A stretch of 13,359 bases of DNA, taken from NCBI GenBank assembly GCA_900770325.1, contig CAAGKE010000016.1, positions 1 through 13,359 on the forward strand. Direction: 5' to 3'. Below, piece by piece: positions 1 to 6,568 of the stretch (position 1 is its first letter; each line of letters opens with the position of its first letter). The stretch is from Lachnospiraceae bacterium (lineage in GTDB: Bacteria > Bacillota > Clostridia > Lachnospirales > Lachnospiraceae). The notes under the pieces are model-generated. The model saw only the letters and a program-made list of their open reading frames with translations, was not told the origin of the DNA and made no database searches. The translations under genes and the position numbers were made by a program.

Positions 1-471
1 GGTTTCACTGTATCCAATGTGTACCGCACCTGGAGAGAATATCCATTGAAAGAGGCCTCCGATATGGTATCTATTCTGGTTGGCGTTAATGATGCCGGCG
101 TATGGATGAACTGCGGATATTCGGATCTGCAGTTTAAGGATGCGCTGGAGGAATTTCAGATTACCTATACAGATCTGGTGTGTGATATCCTGGACTACGG
201 CATACCGAAGATTATCCTGATGGAGCCGTTCATTTTTCCTGTTCCGGCAAAATACCGGCTCTGGCAGCCTGTTCTGCAAAGGATCTCCCGGATCATTTCT
301 GATATTTCCGGGCGCTATTCTCTTTCTTTCCTCCCGCTTCAGTCTGTTTTTGATGAGGCGGCACTAAGAGAAGGCTATGACGCCATCACATCAGACGGCA
401 TTCATCTGACGGAAAGAGGGAATCGGCTTCTGGCAGATGCCTGGCTGCAGGAGGCTGGCATGACAAAATAG
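1..471 (+). CDS. SGNH/GDSL-family hydrolase, C-terminal part (5' end outside window)
   Basis: The reading frame is open from base 1, so the first in-frame GTG (base 19) is not taken as the start; about 156 residues are visible. Two SGNH-hydrolase blocks can be seen: GVND, the block III Asn motif, about 40 residues in, and SDGIHLTERG near the C-terminus, which carries the Asp and His of the catalytic triad followed by the usual helix (NRLLADAWLQ). The block I nucleophile serine would lie upstream, outside the window. The family contains esterases, lipases and carbohydrate deacetylases; the substrate cannot be read from this fragment. The visible part has no membrane segment. The gene ends before a strong hairpin terminator and converges on the EF-G-like gene. 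Family assignment is fairly secure, function is not. Confidence 0.82.
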   Translation, partial: GFTVSNVYRTWREYPLKEASDMVSILVGVNDAGVWMNCGYSDLQFKDALEEFQITYTDLVCDILDYGIPKIILMEPFIFPVPAKYRLWQPVLQRISRIISDISGRYSLSFLPLQSVFDEAALREGYDAITSDGIHLTERGNRLLADAWLQEAGMTK

Positions 472-487
472 GTTTAGCGTTCACGAG

Positions 488-514
488 GCTGCTGTTCCCG
501 TTGTTCACGGTAAC
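488..514 (+). repeat. Dispersed 27-bp palindromic element, copy A (degenerate)
   Basis: This copy matches 22 of 27 positions of the intact element at 5768-5794 (form GTTACTGTTCAC, 3-base centre, GTTCACAGTAAC). It lies 17 bases after the SGNH stop codon and ahead of that gene's terminator. The right half (GTTCACGGTAAC) is better kept than the left. Confidence 0.6.
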
Positions 515-550
515 AAATCGGGAGTCTGAAGACAGCCCGTTTCGGGAAAA

Positions 551-599
551 GAAGAGGCTGCTGCGTTTAGTACGCAACAGCCTCTTCTTTTCTATTTTT
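551..599 (+). terminator. Intrinsic terminator of the SGNH hydrolase gene
   Basis: The arms GAAGAGGCTG (551-560) and CAGCCTCTTC (578-587) pair perfectly. The stem continues inward through CTGCG/CGCAA with one mismatch, closing on a short TTTAGTA loop. It is followed by a T-rich tract (TTTTCTATTTTT). An A4 run before the left arm gives some potential on the minus strand too, so it may also stop transcription of the convergent EF-G-like gene. Confidence 0.85.
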
Positions 600-618
600 A
601 CTCTTTCCCTCCACATCC

Positions 619-680
619 GGAGAAGCGGTTACAGGCATTCCTGGTTAAAGGGTTTGCAATAACCTGCAAACAGCTTCTCT
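619..680 (-). other. Possible three-way-junction RNA fold downstream of the EF-G-like gene
   Basis: Three nested complementary pairs are visible. The closing stem is 619-626 with 673-680 (GAGAAGC/GCTTCTC plus one G-T wobble). One inner hairpin is 652-658 with 665-671 (GTTTGCA/TGCAAAC, 7 bp, 6-base loop). The other is 632-635 with 640-643 (CAGG/CCTG, 4-base loop). It lies just past the stop codon of the minus-strand EF-G-like gene. No T-run follows, so it is not a canonical terminator. A role is not known. Confidence 0.35.
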
Positions 681-707
681 GAATGATTAACACCTGAAAT
701 CTTCCGA

Positions 708-2786
708 TTACTCTGCTGTCTCTGCAGCTCTGGCTGCGATCTCCTTCTCCTGAACTTCGGAAGGAGCCTGCTCGTAACGGGCAAACTCATAAGCAAAGTC
801 TCCGCATCCGCCGGTCATGGAACGAAGCTGGGTAGAATATCCATACAGCTCGGACATGGGAATATCCGCCTCAATGATCGTATTGCCCTTATGATCCGGG
901 TTCATGCCCAGAACACGGCCGCGGCGCTTATTCAGATCTCCCATTACATCACCGGTATATTTATCCGGAACAGTAACCTTTAAGGAAGCAATGGGCTCAA
1001 GAAGAACCGGGCTGGCTTCCATGAAGCCCTTCTTAAATGCCTGGATGGCAGCTGTCTTGAAGGCCATTTCTGAGGAGTCTACCGGATGATAGGAACCATC
1101 GTACAGAACTGCCTTCACACCTACTACCGGATAACCGGCCATGGGGCCCTTCTGAACAGAATCCTGGATACCTTTTTCCACTGCCGGGAAGTAGTTCTTC
1201 GGAACAGCACCGCCTACTACCTCCTGCTCAAAGATATAAGGTGTCTCCAGATCACCGGAGGCTTCAAAGCGCATCTTAACATGACCATACTGACCATGTC
1301 CGCCGGACTGCTTCTTATATTTGGAATCCACATCGGATTTCTTCCGGATCGTCTCGCGGAAAGCTACCTTCGGACGCTCCAGAACAGCCTCAACCTTAAA
1401 TTTGGAAAGCAGCTTGCTGACAATAATATCCAGATGCTGATCTCCCATACCATAAAGCAGAGTCTGACGGTTCTCACTGTCATTTACTGCCTTCATGGTC
1501 AGATCCTCCTGCATCATCTTTGCCAGAGCCTGAGCCACTTTATCTTCTTCTCCTTTGTTCTTTGCCACATAGCGCTTATATGTATAAGGAGTGGAAACAC
1601 TCAGCTTACCATATTTGATAGGCGCTGCCTTGGTAGCCAGAGTATCACCGGTGGCTGCCTCCAGCTTTCCGATCGCACCGATATCACCGGCCATCAGTTC
1701 TTTTACTTCCACAGGCTTACTGCCCTCAAAAACGTACAGCTTGCTGACACGGAATTCATTATCATTTTCCACATCAAACAGGGTATCGTCTGTCTTAACA
1801 GTACCGGAAGCCACTTTGATCAGAGAGTATTTACCGATGAAGGGATCCACGATGGTCTTGAAAATATATGCGGATTTTGCCTTTGCGAAATCATAATTCG
1901 CTTCGAAGATCTCGTTCGTCTTTGTATTCACACCTGCGATCTTGCAGTCTGCCGGACTCGGGAAGTAGCTGATCACATCATCCAGAAGAATAATGATACC
2001 CTGCAGGTTTACGCTGGCACCCATAGTAACCGGGCACAGAGAGCAGTCGGATACATTCGTCTTCAGTGCGGAAATGATCTCCGCTTCAGAGAACTCATCC
2101 CCGCCAAAGTAACGGTCCATGAATTCTTCACTGGTCTCAGCCACAGCCTCCATCAGGATCTCACGATCCTGCTCCAGATAATCCTTCAGATAATCCGGAA
2201 TCTCGCATTCCACCTTATTCTGCTTATCCACATAGCGGCGTCCTGCCTGCTTTACGATATTTACATAACCTACGTACTTTTCATTTTCACGGATGGGCAG
2301 ATGAAGCGGAGCAATTCTCTTTCCGTACAGCTCCTTCAGATTCTCCACTACTTTACGATAGCTGGCATTATCGAAGTCCATATTGGAAACATAGAAGATA
2401 CGGGGAAGCTTATATTTTTCACACAGATCCCATGCTTTCTGGGTACCCACCTCGACACCATTCTTACCGTTTACCACGATAATAGCTGCATCAGCGGCTG
2501 CCACTGCTTCCTCAACCTCACCGATAAAATCAAAATATCCCGGAGTATCCAGTACATTGATCTTTGTATCGCCCCATACGATGGGTACCATAGCGGTGCT
2601 GATGGAAAACTTTCTCTTCTGCTCTTCTTTATCGTAATCGCTGATCGTAGTTCCGTCTGCGATATTTCCCAGTCTGCTGGTAATGCCGGACAGATATGCC
2701 ATAGCCTCTACCAGGCTGGTCTTTCCTGCACCGCCGTGTCCTAAGATAACCACGTTTCGTATCTTATCCGTCGTGTAAACATTCAT
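708..2786 (-). CDS. EF-G-like translation GTPase (EF-G paralogue, FusA2 type)
   Basis: A 692-residue protein with all EF-G domains. The GTPase domain opens with P-loop GHGGAGKT (residues 16-23) and has a G3 motif DTPGYFDF (80-87). Domain IV carries the conserved KKQSGGHGQYGHV stretch, and domain V contains VTVPDKYTGDVMGDLNKRRG. The P-loop form GHGGAGKTSLVEA, rather than the AHIDAGKTT of true EF-G, places it in the EF-G-like subfamily, whose cellular role is poorly defined. Two key positions deviate: the switch II histidine of EF-G (PGH) is tyrosine, and the usual NKxD base-recognition motif reads SNMD (134-137). The start is the ATG at 2786, with GGAGG eight bases upstream; the longer frame back to 2867 would begin inside the promoter's -35 box. 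It is monocistronic and divergent from tyrA. Canonical fusA should lie elsewhere in the genome. Confidence 0.9.
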   Translation of the reverse strand: MNVYTTDKIRNVVILGHGGAGKTSLVEAMAYLSGITSRLGNIADGTTISDYDKEEQKRKFSISTAMVPIVWGDTKINVLDTPGYFDFIGEVEEAVAAADAAIIVVNGKNGVEVGTQKAWDLCEKYKLPRIFYVSNMDFDNASYRKVVENLKELYGKRIAPLHLPIRENEKYVGYVNIVKQAGRRYVDKQNKVECEIPDYLKDYLEQDREILMEAVAETSEEFMDRYFGGDEFSEAEIISALKTNVSDCSLCPVTMGASVNLQGIIILLDDVISYFPSPADCKIAGVNTKTNEIFEANYDFAKAKSAYIFKTIVDPFIGKYSLIKVASGTVKTDDTLFDVENDNEFRVSKLYVFEGSKPVEVKELMAGDIGAIGKLEAATGDTLATKAAPIKYGKLSVSTPYTYKRYVAKNKGEEDKVAQALAKMMQEDLTMKAVNDSENRQTLLYGMGDQHLDIIVSKLLSKFKVEAVLERPKVAFRETIRKKSDVDSKYKKQSGGHGQYGHVKMRFEASGDLETPYIFEQEVVGGAVPKNYFPAVEKGIQDSVQKGPMAGYPVVGVKAVLYDGSYHPVDSSEMAFKTAAIQAFKKGFMEASPVLLEPIASLKVTVPDKYTGDVMGDLNKRRGRVLGMNPDHKGNTIIEADIPMSELYGYSTQLRSMTGGCGDFAYEFARYEQAPSEVQEKEIAARAAETAE

Positions 2787-2838
2787 AAATTCATCCTCCA
2801 ATACTAGTTTACTGAATGGTTTTGCACCACATGGATAT

Positions 2839-2867
2839 ATTGTACTAAAATCACAATTAAATTGCAA
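2839..2867 (-). promoter_or_regulatory. Sigma-A-type promoter of the EF-G-like gene
   Basis: On the minus strand, TTGCAA (2867-2862) and TACAAT (2844-2839) are separated by 17 bp. This leaves a leader of about 45-50 bases before the ATG at 2786. One mismatch per box against consensus. Confidence 0.75.
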
Positions 2868-2937
2868 GTCTTTTATGTATATTCGACAAAAAACTTTTCA
2901 GACTATTCTGTCAATCTTTTTCTTCTTTTTCCGTTCA

Positions 2938-2966
2938 TTGACAGGTCCGTTATTTGATAGTAAAAT
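2938..2966 (+). promoter_or_regulatory. Sigma-A-type promoter of tyrA-aroA
   Basis: TTGACA (2938-2943, perfect) and TAAAAT (2961-2966, one mismatch) with a 17-bp spacer. Predicted start of transcription is near 2973, giving a leader of about 87 bases before tyrA. This and the EF-G-like promoter fire away from each other across a 273-bp gap. Confidence 0.8.
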
Positions 2967-2984
2967 GATGCCTGACGGACTTTT

Positions 2985-3014
2985 ACACTTTCCCGGATTA
3001 ATCCGGAAAAGTGT
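2985..3014 (+). promoter_or_regulatory. Long stem-loop in the tyrA leader
   Basis: ACACTTTCCCGGAT pairs with ATCCGGAAAAGTGT, with a single C-A mismatch (2992/3007); the core CCGGATTAATCCGG is a perfect palindrome. It starts about 12 bases after the predicted transcription start and ends 45 bases before the tyrA ATG. No T-run follows, so it is not a simple terminator. It could be an operator for a dimeric repressor or an mRNA-stabilising 5' hairpin. The leader is too short for a T-box. Confidence 0.55.
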
Positions 3015-3059
3015 GTGAAAAAGCTGAATTACTATAATTATTTGGGAATGGAGTACCCT

Positions 3060-4169
3060 ATGAAACAGACAACATACGGGTTTATCGGCCTGGGCCTGAT
3101 CGGAGGCTCCCTGGCTAAGACCCTGAAAAAACTGGATAATTCCTGTAAGATCTGCGCCTACACCAGATCCGCCCATACCACACAGACCGCAAAAGATGCC
3201 GGAGCCATCGACGAGATCTGCTCCTCTGCCCGGGATCCTCTTTTTGGAACCTGCGATTATATTTTTCTGTGTGCCCCGGTGGGAAATAATATCGCCGCCC
3301 TGGAAAATCTGCGGCAGGTGATCCATCCTGACTGTATCCTGACGGATGTGGGCAGTGTAAAAACAAATATTCATGAAGCGGTGGCCCGTCTGGGACTGAC
3401 CGGACAGTTTATCGGAGGCCATCCTATGACCGGATCGGAAAAGACCGGCTTTGAAAACGCCTCAGACCATCTGTTTGAAAATGCATACTATATCCTGACC
3501 CCCACAGAGGATGTACCCTCCAAACGGGTGGAGGAATACCGGAAGCTGGCTGCTTCTCTGGGGGCGATCCCTCTGGTGCTCACCTATCAGGAGCATGATT
3601 ATATTACCGCTGCAGTCAGTCATCTTCCCCATGTGATTGCCGCTTCGCTGGTCAATACGGTCCACAATCTGGACTCTAAGGAAGAGCATATGAAGCTGAT
3701 CGCTGCGGGAGGCTTCAAGGATATTACCCGAATCGCCTCTTCCTCACCGGAAATGTGGGAGCAGATCTGCATCTACAACCACGACAACATTGCCCGGGTA
3801 ATGGACGAATTTATTCGTCTCCTGACGGAAGCCAGGGATCATATGTGCGCATCGGACGGTGCCCATATTTATCATATGTTTGAGGAATCCAGAGATTACC
3901 GCAATTCCTTCTCCTCTGCTTCCCTCGGTTCCATCAAGAAAACCTACCGGATCTACTGTGACATTATCGATGAATCCGGTGCGATCGCTACAATTGCCAC
4001 TACTCTGGCGGTAAATGGCATTAACATCAAGAATATCGGAATCGTCCACAACCGGGAATTTGAAGAGGGTGTACTGCGTATCGAGTTTTATGAGGAAGAA
4101 CCCAGCCGGAAGGCCGCCGAGATTCTTCGTCAGCACCGGTACCAGGTATGGGAAACGGGAGACCGTTAA
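3060..4169 (+). CDS. tyrA: Prephenate dehydrogenase with C-terminal ACT domain
   Basis: TyrA oxidatively decarboxylates prephenate to 4-hydroxyphenylpyruvate with NAD+, the committed step to tyrosine. The 369-residue protein starts with a Rossmann fold, GFIGLGLIGGSLA, whose GxGxxG is residues 10-15. The family motif GGHPMTGSEKTG (119-130) contains the conserved active-site His121, and SHLPH (187-191) lies in the dimerising helical domain. From about residue 297 an ACT-like domain follows (DESGAIATIATTLAVNGINIKNIGI), the usual site of allosteric tyrosine feedback; that role is inferred. The ATG at 3060 is chosen because TGGAG lies six bases upstream and the Rossmann strand begins right after it; an in-frame GTG at 3015 sits at the edge of the leader hairpin and an ATG at 3048 has a poorer ribosome site. 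aroA follows after 119 bp, probably on the same transcript. Confidence 0.95.
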   Translation: MKQTTYGFIGLGLIGGSLAKTLKKLDNSCKICAYTRSAHTTQTAKDAGAIDEICSSARDPLFGTCDYIFLCAPVGNNIAALENLRQVIHPDCILTDVGSVKTNIHEAVARLGLTGQFIGGHPMTGSEKTGFENASDHLFENAYYILTPTEDVPSKRVEEYRKLAASLGAIPLVLTYQEHDYITAAVSHLPHVIAASLVNTVHNLDSKEEHMKLIAAGGFKDITRIASSSPEMWEQICIYNHDNIARVMDEFIRLLTEARDHMCASDGAHIYHMFEESRDYRNSFSSASLGSIKKTYRIYCDIIDESGAIATIATTLAVNGINIKNIGIVHNREFEEGVLRIEFYEEEPSRKAAEILRQHRYQVWETGDR

Positions 4170-4179
4170 TTCACTGACC

Positions 4180-4194
4180 GTCTGGTATCCAGAC
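4180..4194 (+). other. Small hairpin in the tyrA-aroA gap
   Basis: GTCTGG-TAT-CCAGAC is a perfect 6-bp stem. An alternative pairing CTGGT (4182-4186) with ACCAG (4193-4197) overlaps it. No T-run follows, so transcription into aroA is expected to continue. Confidence 0.35.
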
Positions 4195-4210
4195 CAGCCC
4201 GGGTGAAACT

Positions 4211-4237
4211 GTTGCCGTGAACAATGTGAGCAATAAT
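4211..4237 (-). repeat. Dispersed 27-bp palindromic element, copy D (inverted orientation)
   Basis: The reverse complement matches the intact copy at 5768-5794 in 22 of 27 positions; the core GTGAACAATGTGA is unbroken. It lies 41 bases after the tyrA stop. A spurious upstream extension of aroA begins inside it (GTG at 4217). Confidence 0.6.
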
Positions 4238-4288
4238 GATTCTTTGCAGAAACAATATGATCCAGATCTGAAAGAAATGAGGTCTATT

Positions 4289-5566
4289 ATGGAAATAACG
4301 AAATCACTCCCCCTCCGGGGAGAACTCTCAGTCCCGGGAGATAAATCCATCTCTCACCGGGCTGTCATGTTCGGCTCCCTGGCTGAGGGAACCACAGAAG
4401 TAACCAATTTTCTCCAGGGAGCAGACTGTCTCTCCACCATTTCCTGTTTCCGGCAGATGGGAATCGATATTGAAAATACACCGGATCGGATTCTCATCCA
4501 TGGAAAAGGGCTCCACGGTCTGAGCCGCCCGGATGATATTCTGGATGTGGGCAACAGCGGTACCACTACCCGCCTCATGTCCGGTATCCTGGCAGGACAG
4601 AATTTTGACTGTACCGTAAACGGTGATGCGTCGATTCAGAAACGACCCATGAAGCGGATCATGACGCCTCTCTCTCTGATGGGCGCCGATATCAGCAGTA
4701 TTCCCGGAAATGGCTGCGCGCCTCTGCATATTCAAGGGCATCCTCTGAAGGCCATCCATTATCAGTCTCCGGTGGCCTCCGCCCAGGTGAAGTCCTGTGT
4801 CCTCCTGGCCGGAATGTATGCAGACGGGATTACCCGGGTCACAGAACCGGTCTTATCCAGAAATCACTCTGAGCTGATGCTCAATCATTTCGGCGCTTCT
4901 GTTACAACAGAGAGCACCACTGTTTCAATTGAACCGGATCCCCTGCTGGAAGGGCGTTCCATATCGGTACCGGGAGACATTTCCTCTGCCGCTTATTTTA
5001 TTGCTGCAGGTCTGCTGGTGCCCGGTTCACAGGTTCTGATCCGGAATGTTGGTGTAAATCCCACCCGGGACGGTATCCTGCGGGTCTGCCGGGCCATGGG
5101 CGCCGATATTGCCATTATGAATGAACGAGCCGACAGCGGAGAGCCCACTGCGGATCTTCTGGTAAAATACAGCAGTCTGAAAGGTACTGTAGTGGAAGGT
5201 GAGATCATCCCCACCCTGATCGACGAGCTTCCTGTCATTGCCATTCTGGCAGCCTTTGCCCAGGGAACCACGATCATCCGGGATGCTGCAGAGCTGAAAG
5301 TAAAAGAATCCAACCGTATCGATGTAATGGTGGAAAATCTGTCCCGCATGGGGGCTGACATTGAAGGTACAGAAGATGGTATGATCATTCGGGGCGGCTG
5401 CCCGCTTCATGGAGCCGAAATCGACAGCCATCTGGATCACCGGATCGCCATGAGCTTTGCCGTAGCTGCGCTGGCCGCTGAAGGGACTACAACGATCCGG
5501 GATGCCGAATGTGTGCGTATCTCTTATCCCGGGTTTTACGATGATCTGTTCTCCTTAAGTAAATAA
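4289..5566 (+). CDS. aroA: 3-phosphoshikimate 1-carboxyvinyltransferase (EPSP synthase)
   Basis: AroA joins shikimate-3-phosphate and phosphoenolpyruvate to give EPSP, the sixth step of the shikimate pathway, in the cytoplasm. The 425-residue length is normal for the family. Visible signatures are PGDKSISHRA near residue 17, GNSGTTTRLMSG (the Gly-rich PEP-binding loop), the SRNHSELML segment, DELPVIAILAAFA, ELKVKESNRI and DHRIAMSFAVAAL, which together cover both pseudo-symmetric halves. GNSGT, in place of the GNAGTAMRP of the enterobacterial enzyme, is typical of Bacillus/Clostridia enzymes. The start chosen is the ATG at 4289: ATGAGG (4277-4282) lies six bases upstream and the protein then begins MEITKSLPLRGEL as expected. 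The in-frame GTG at 4217 adds 24 residues encoded partly by a dispersed repeat. It follows tyrA, and a shared terminator lies downstream. Confidence 0.95.
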   Translation: MEITKSLPLRGELSVPGDKSISHRAVMFGSLAEGTTEVTNFLQGADCLSTISCFRQMGIDIENTPDRILIHGKGLHGLSRPDDILDVGNSGTTTRLMSGILAGQNFDCTVNGDASIQKRPMKRIMTPLSLMGADISSIPGNGCAPLHIQGHPLKAIHYQSPVASAQVKSCVLLAGMYADGITRVTEPVLSRNHSELMLNHFGASVTTESTTVSIEPDPLLEGRSISVPGDISSAAYFIAAGLLVPGSQVLIRNVGVNPTRDGILRVCRAMGADIAIMNERADSGEPTADLLVKYSSLKGTVVEGEIIPTLIDELPVIAILAAFAQGTTIIRDAAELKVKESNRIDVMVENLSRMGADIEGTEDGMIIRGGCPLHGAEIDSHLDHRIAMSFAVAALAAEGTTTIRDAECVRISYPGFYDDLFSLSK

Positions 5567-5567
5567 G

Positions 5568-5594
5568 GTTACTGTTTACGTTGTTCACAGTAAT
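5568..5594 (+). repeat. Dispersed 27-bp palindromic element, copy B
   Basis: Matches the intact copy at 5768-5794 in 24 of 27 positions. TTACTGT and ACAGTAA form the outer arms. It begins one base after the aroA stop codon. Confidence 0.75.
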
Positions 5595-5670
5595 CAAATG
5601 AGCACTGCACAAAAACAGCCGGTACCGGCGTGATAGATACTGAACGGATAATCACAAAGTGAACAAAATC
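5595..5670. other. Gene-free stretch between aroA and its terminator
   Basis: This is part of a 228-bp gap between aroA and trpZ. It holds a perfect 12-bp palindrome GCCGGTACCGGC (5618-5629) and otherwise nothing I can assign. No reading frame with a ribosome site is seen. Confidence 0.4.
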
Positions 5671-5720
5671 AAAAAAGTCCTGCGATCCAAAGGTTCTCCC
5701 AATGGACGCAGAACTTTTTT
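5671..5720. terminator. Bidirectional intrinsic terminator between aroA and trpZ
   Basis: AAAAAAGT pairs with ACTTTTTT, CTGCG with CGCAG and TCCA with TGGA, interrupted by one mismatch and one bulge. The A-run on one side and T-run on the other provide a U-tract in both directions. Its position between two convergent genes fits use by both. Confidence 0.88.
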
Positions 5721-5767
5721 ATTATTCATTCTCTTCTTCGCGCATCCTGCTGAAGACTGTCAGTCAC

Positions 5768-5794
5768 GTTACTGTTCACATTGTTCACAGTAAC
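5768..5794 (+). repeat. Dispersed 27-bp palindromic element, copy C (best-preserved)
   Basis: The outer arms GTTACTGT and ACAGTAAC are perfectly complementary (8 bp). Inside them, GTTCAC occurs twice as a direct repeat. The element abuts the trpZ stop codon (5795-5797) with no base between. It is the best-preserved copy and serves as the reference for the others. Confidence 0.8.
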
Positions 5795-6568
5795 TCAGTT
5801 ACCGCTCTCTACACTGATTTCGTTGAAAATATCCAGCACATCCTGCACTTTAATGCCGGCCTTTTCCTGACCGCATTTGTCCAGAATCGCCTTTCCCTCA
5901 TGCATCATGATCAGACGGTCTCCATATTCCACCGCATAGCGAAGATTATGGGTAACCATGATCGTGGTAACCTTTTTTTCTTTTACGATCTTGTCAGTAA
6001 GCTGCATATTGATTTCCGCTGTCTTAGGATCCAGAGCCGCTGTATGCTCATCCAGAATCAGGAAATCAATGGGTGTCATGGTGGACATCAGAAGCGCCAG
6101 AGCCTGACGCTGACCTCCGGAAAGAGAACCGACTTTTACATGAAGCTTGTCTTCAAGTCCCAGATTCAGCTGGGAAAGCTGTTCACGAAAAAAATCGATC
6201 CGTTTTTTCTGGATACATTTTCCCAGATTGTAGGGTTTACGCTTATTATCTGCGATACTCAGGTTTTCCAGGATCGTCATATTCGGACAGGTTCCCATGG
6301 CCGGATTCTGATATACTCTTCCCATGGTCTGCAGCCGCTTGTATTCCTTCATATTTGTAATATCTTTTCCATTCAGCCATATCTTTCCACTGTCCACATC
6401 TATGCTTCCGCAGATGATATTCAGCATGGAGGTTTTCCCGGAACCATTGCTTCCGACAACAGAGATAAACTCTCCGTCCTGGATGGTCAGATTGAAGTTT
6501 TTAAACAGACACATTTCATTGACTGTCCCAACATTATAATATTTTGAAACATTATCCAGTTTAAGCAT
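5795..6568 (-). CDS. trpZ: ABC transporter ATP-binding protein, predicted tryptophan importer
   Basis: This 257-residue ATPase has every ABC motif: Walker A GSNGSGKT (39-46), Q-loop Gln87 in VYQNPAMG, signature LSGGQ (149-153), Walker B FLILDE (169-174) with catalytic Glu174, and switch His207 in MVTHN. The PAMGTCPNMTILENL segment after the Q-loop fits ATPases that partner ABC_sub_bind-type importers (COG1101-like). It should hydrolyse ATP on the cytoplasmic face of the permease encoded just upstream. The ATG at 6568 overlaps the permease stop by 8 bases and uses an AGGAAGG-like site inside the permease gene, which suggests translational coupling. It is the last gene of the T-box-controlled operon. 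The substrate is inferred from the riboswitch, not from this protein. Confidence 0.92.
   Translation of the reverse strand: MLKLDNVSKYYNVGTVNEMCLFKNFNLTIQDGEFISVVGSNGSGKTSMLNIICGSIDVDSGKIWLNGKDITNMKEYKRLQTMGRVYQNPAMGTCPNMTILENLSIADNKRKPYNLGKCIQKKRIDFFREQLSQLNLGLEDKLHVKVGSLSGGQRQALALLMSTMTPIDFLILDEHTAALDPKTAEINMQLTDKIVKEKKVTTIMVTHNLRYAVEYGDRLIMMHEGKAILDKCGQEKAGIKVQDVLDIFNEISVESGN

Noticed and set aside
386..616. 76-codon minus-strand frame over the SGNH 3' end and its terminator
   Set aside because: It includes the terminator hairpin and overlaps a real gene; no ribosome site or domain.
1086..2744. 552-codon open frame on the plus strand, opposite the EF-G-like gene
   Set aside because: It is entirely antisense to a well-supported EF-G-like CDS, has no ribosome site near its ATG, and its translation is low-quality (His/Cys/Ile-rich with no domain). 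It is a codon-bias shadow.
2980..3020. tyrA leader hairpin as an intrinsic terminator or attenuator
   Set aside because: There is no T-run on either strand after the stem, so termination by the standard mechanism is unlikely.
2898..3422. 174-codon minus-strand frame opposite the tyrA start
   Set aside because: Antisense to the Rossmann domain of tyrA and its promoter; no supporting signals.
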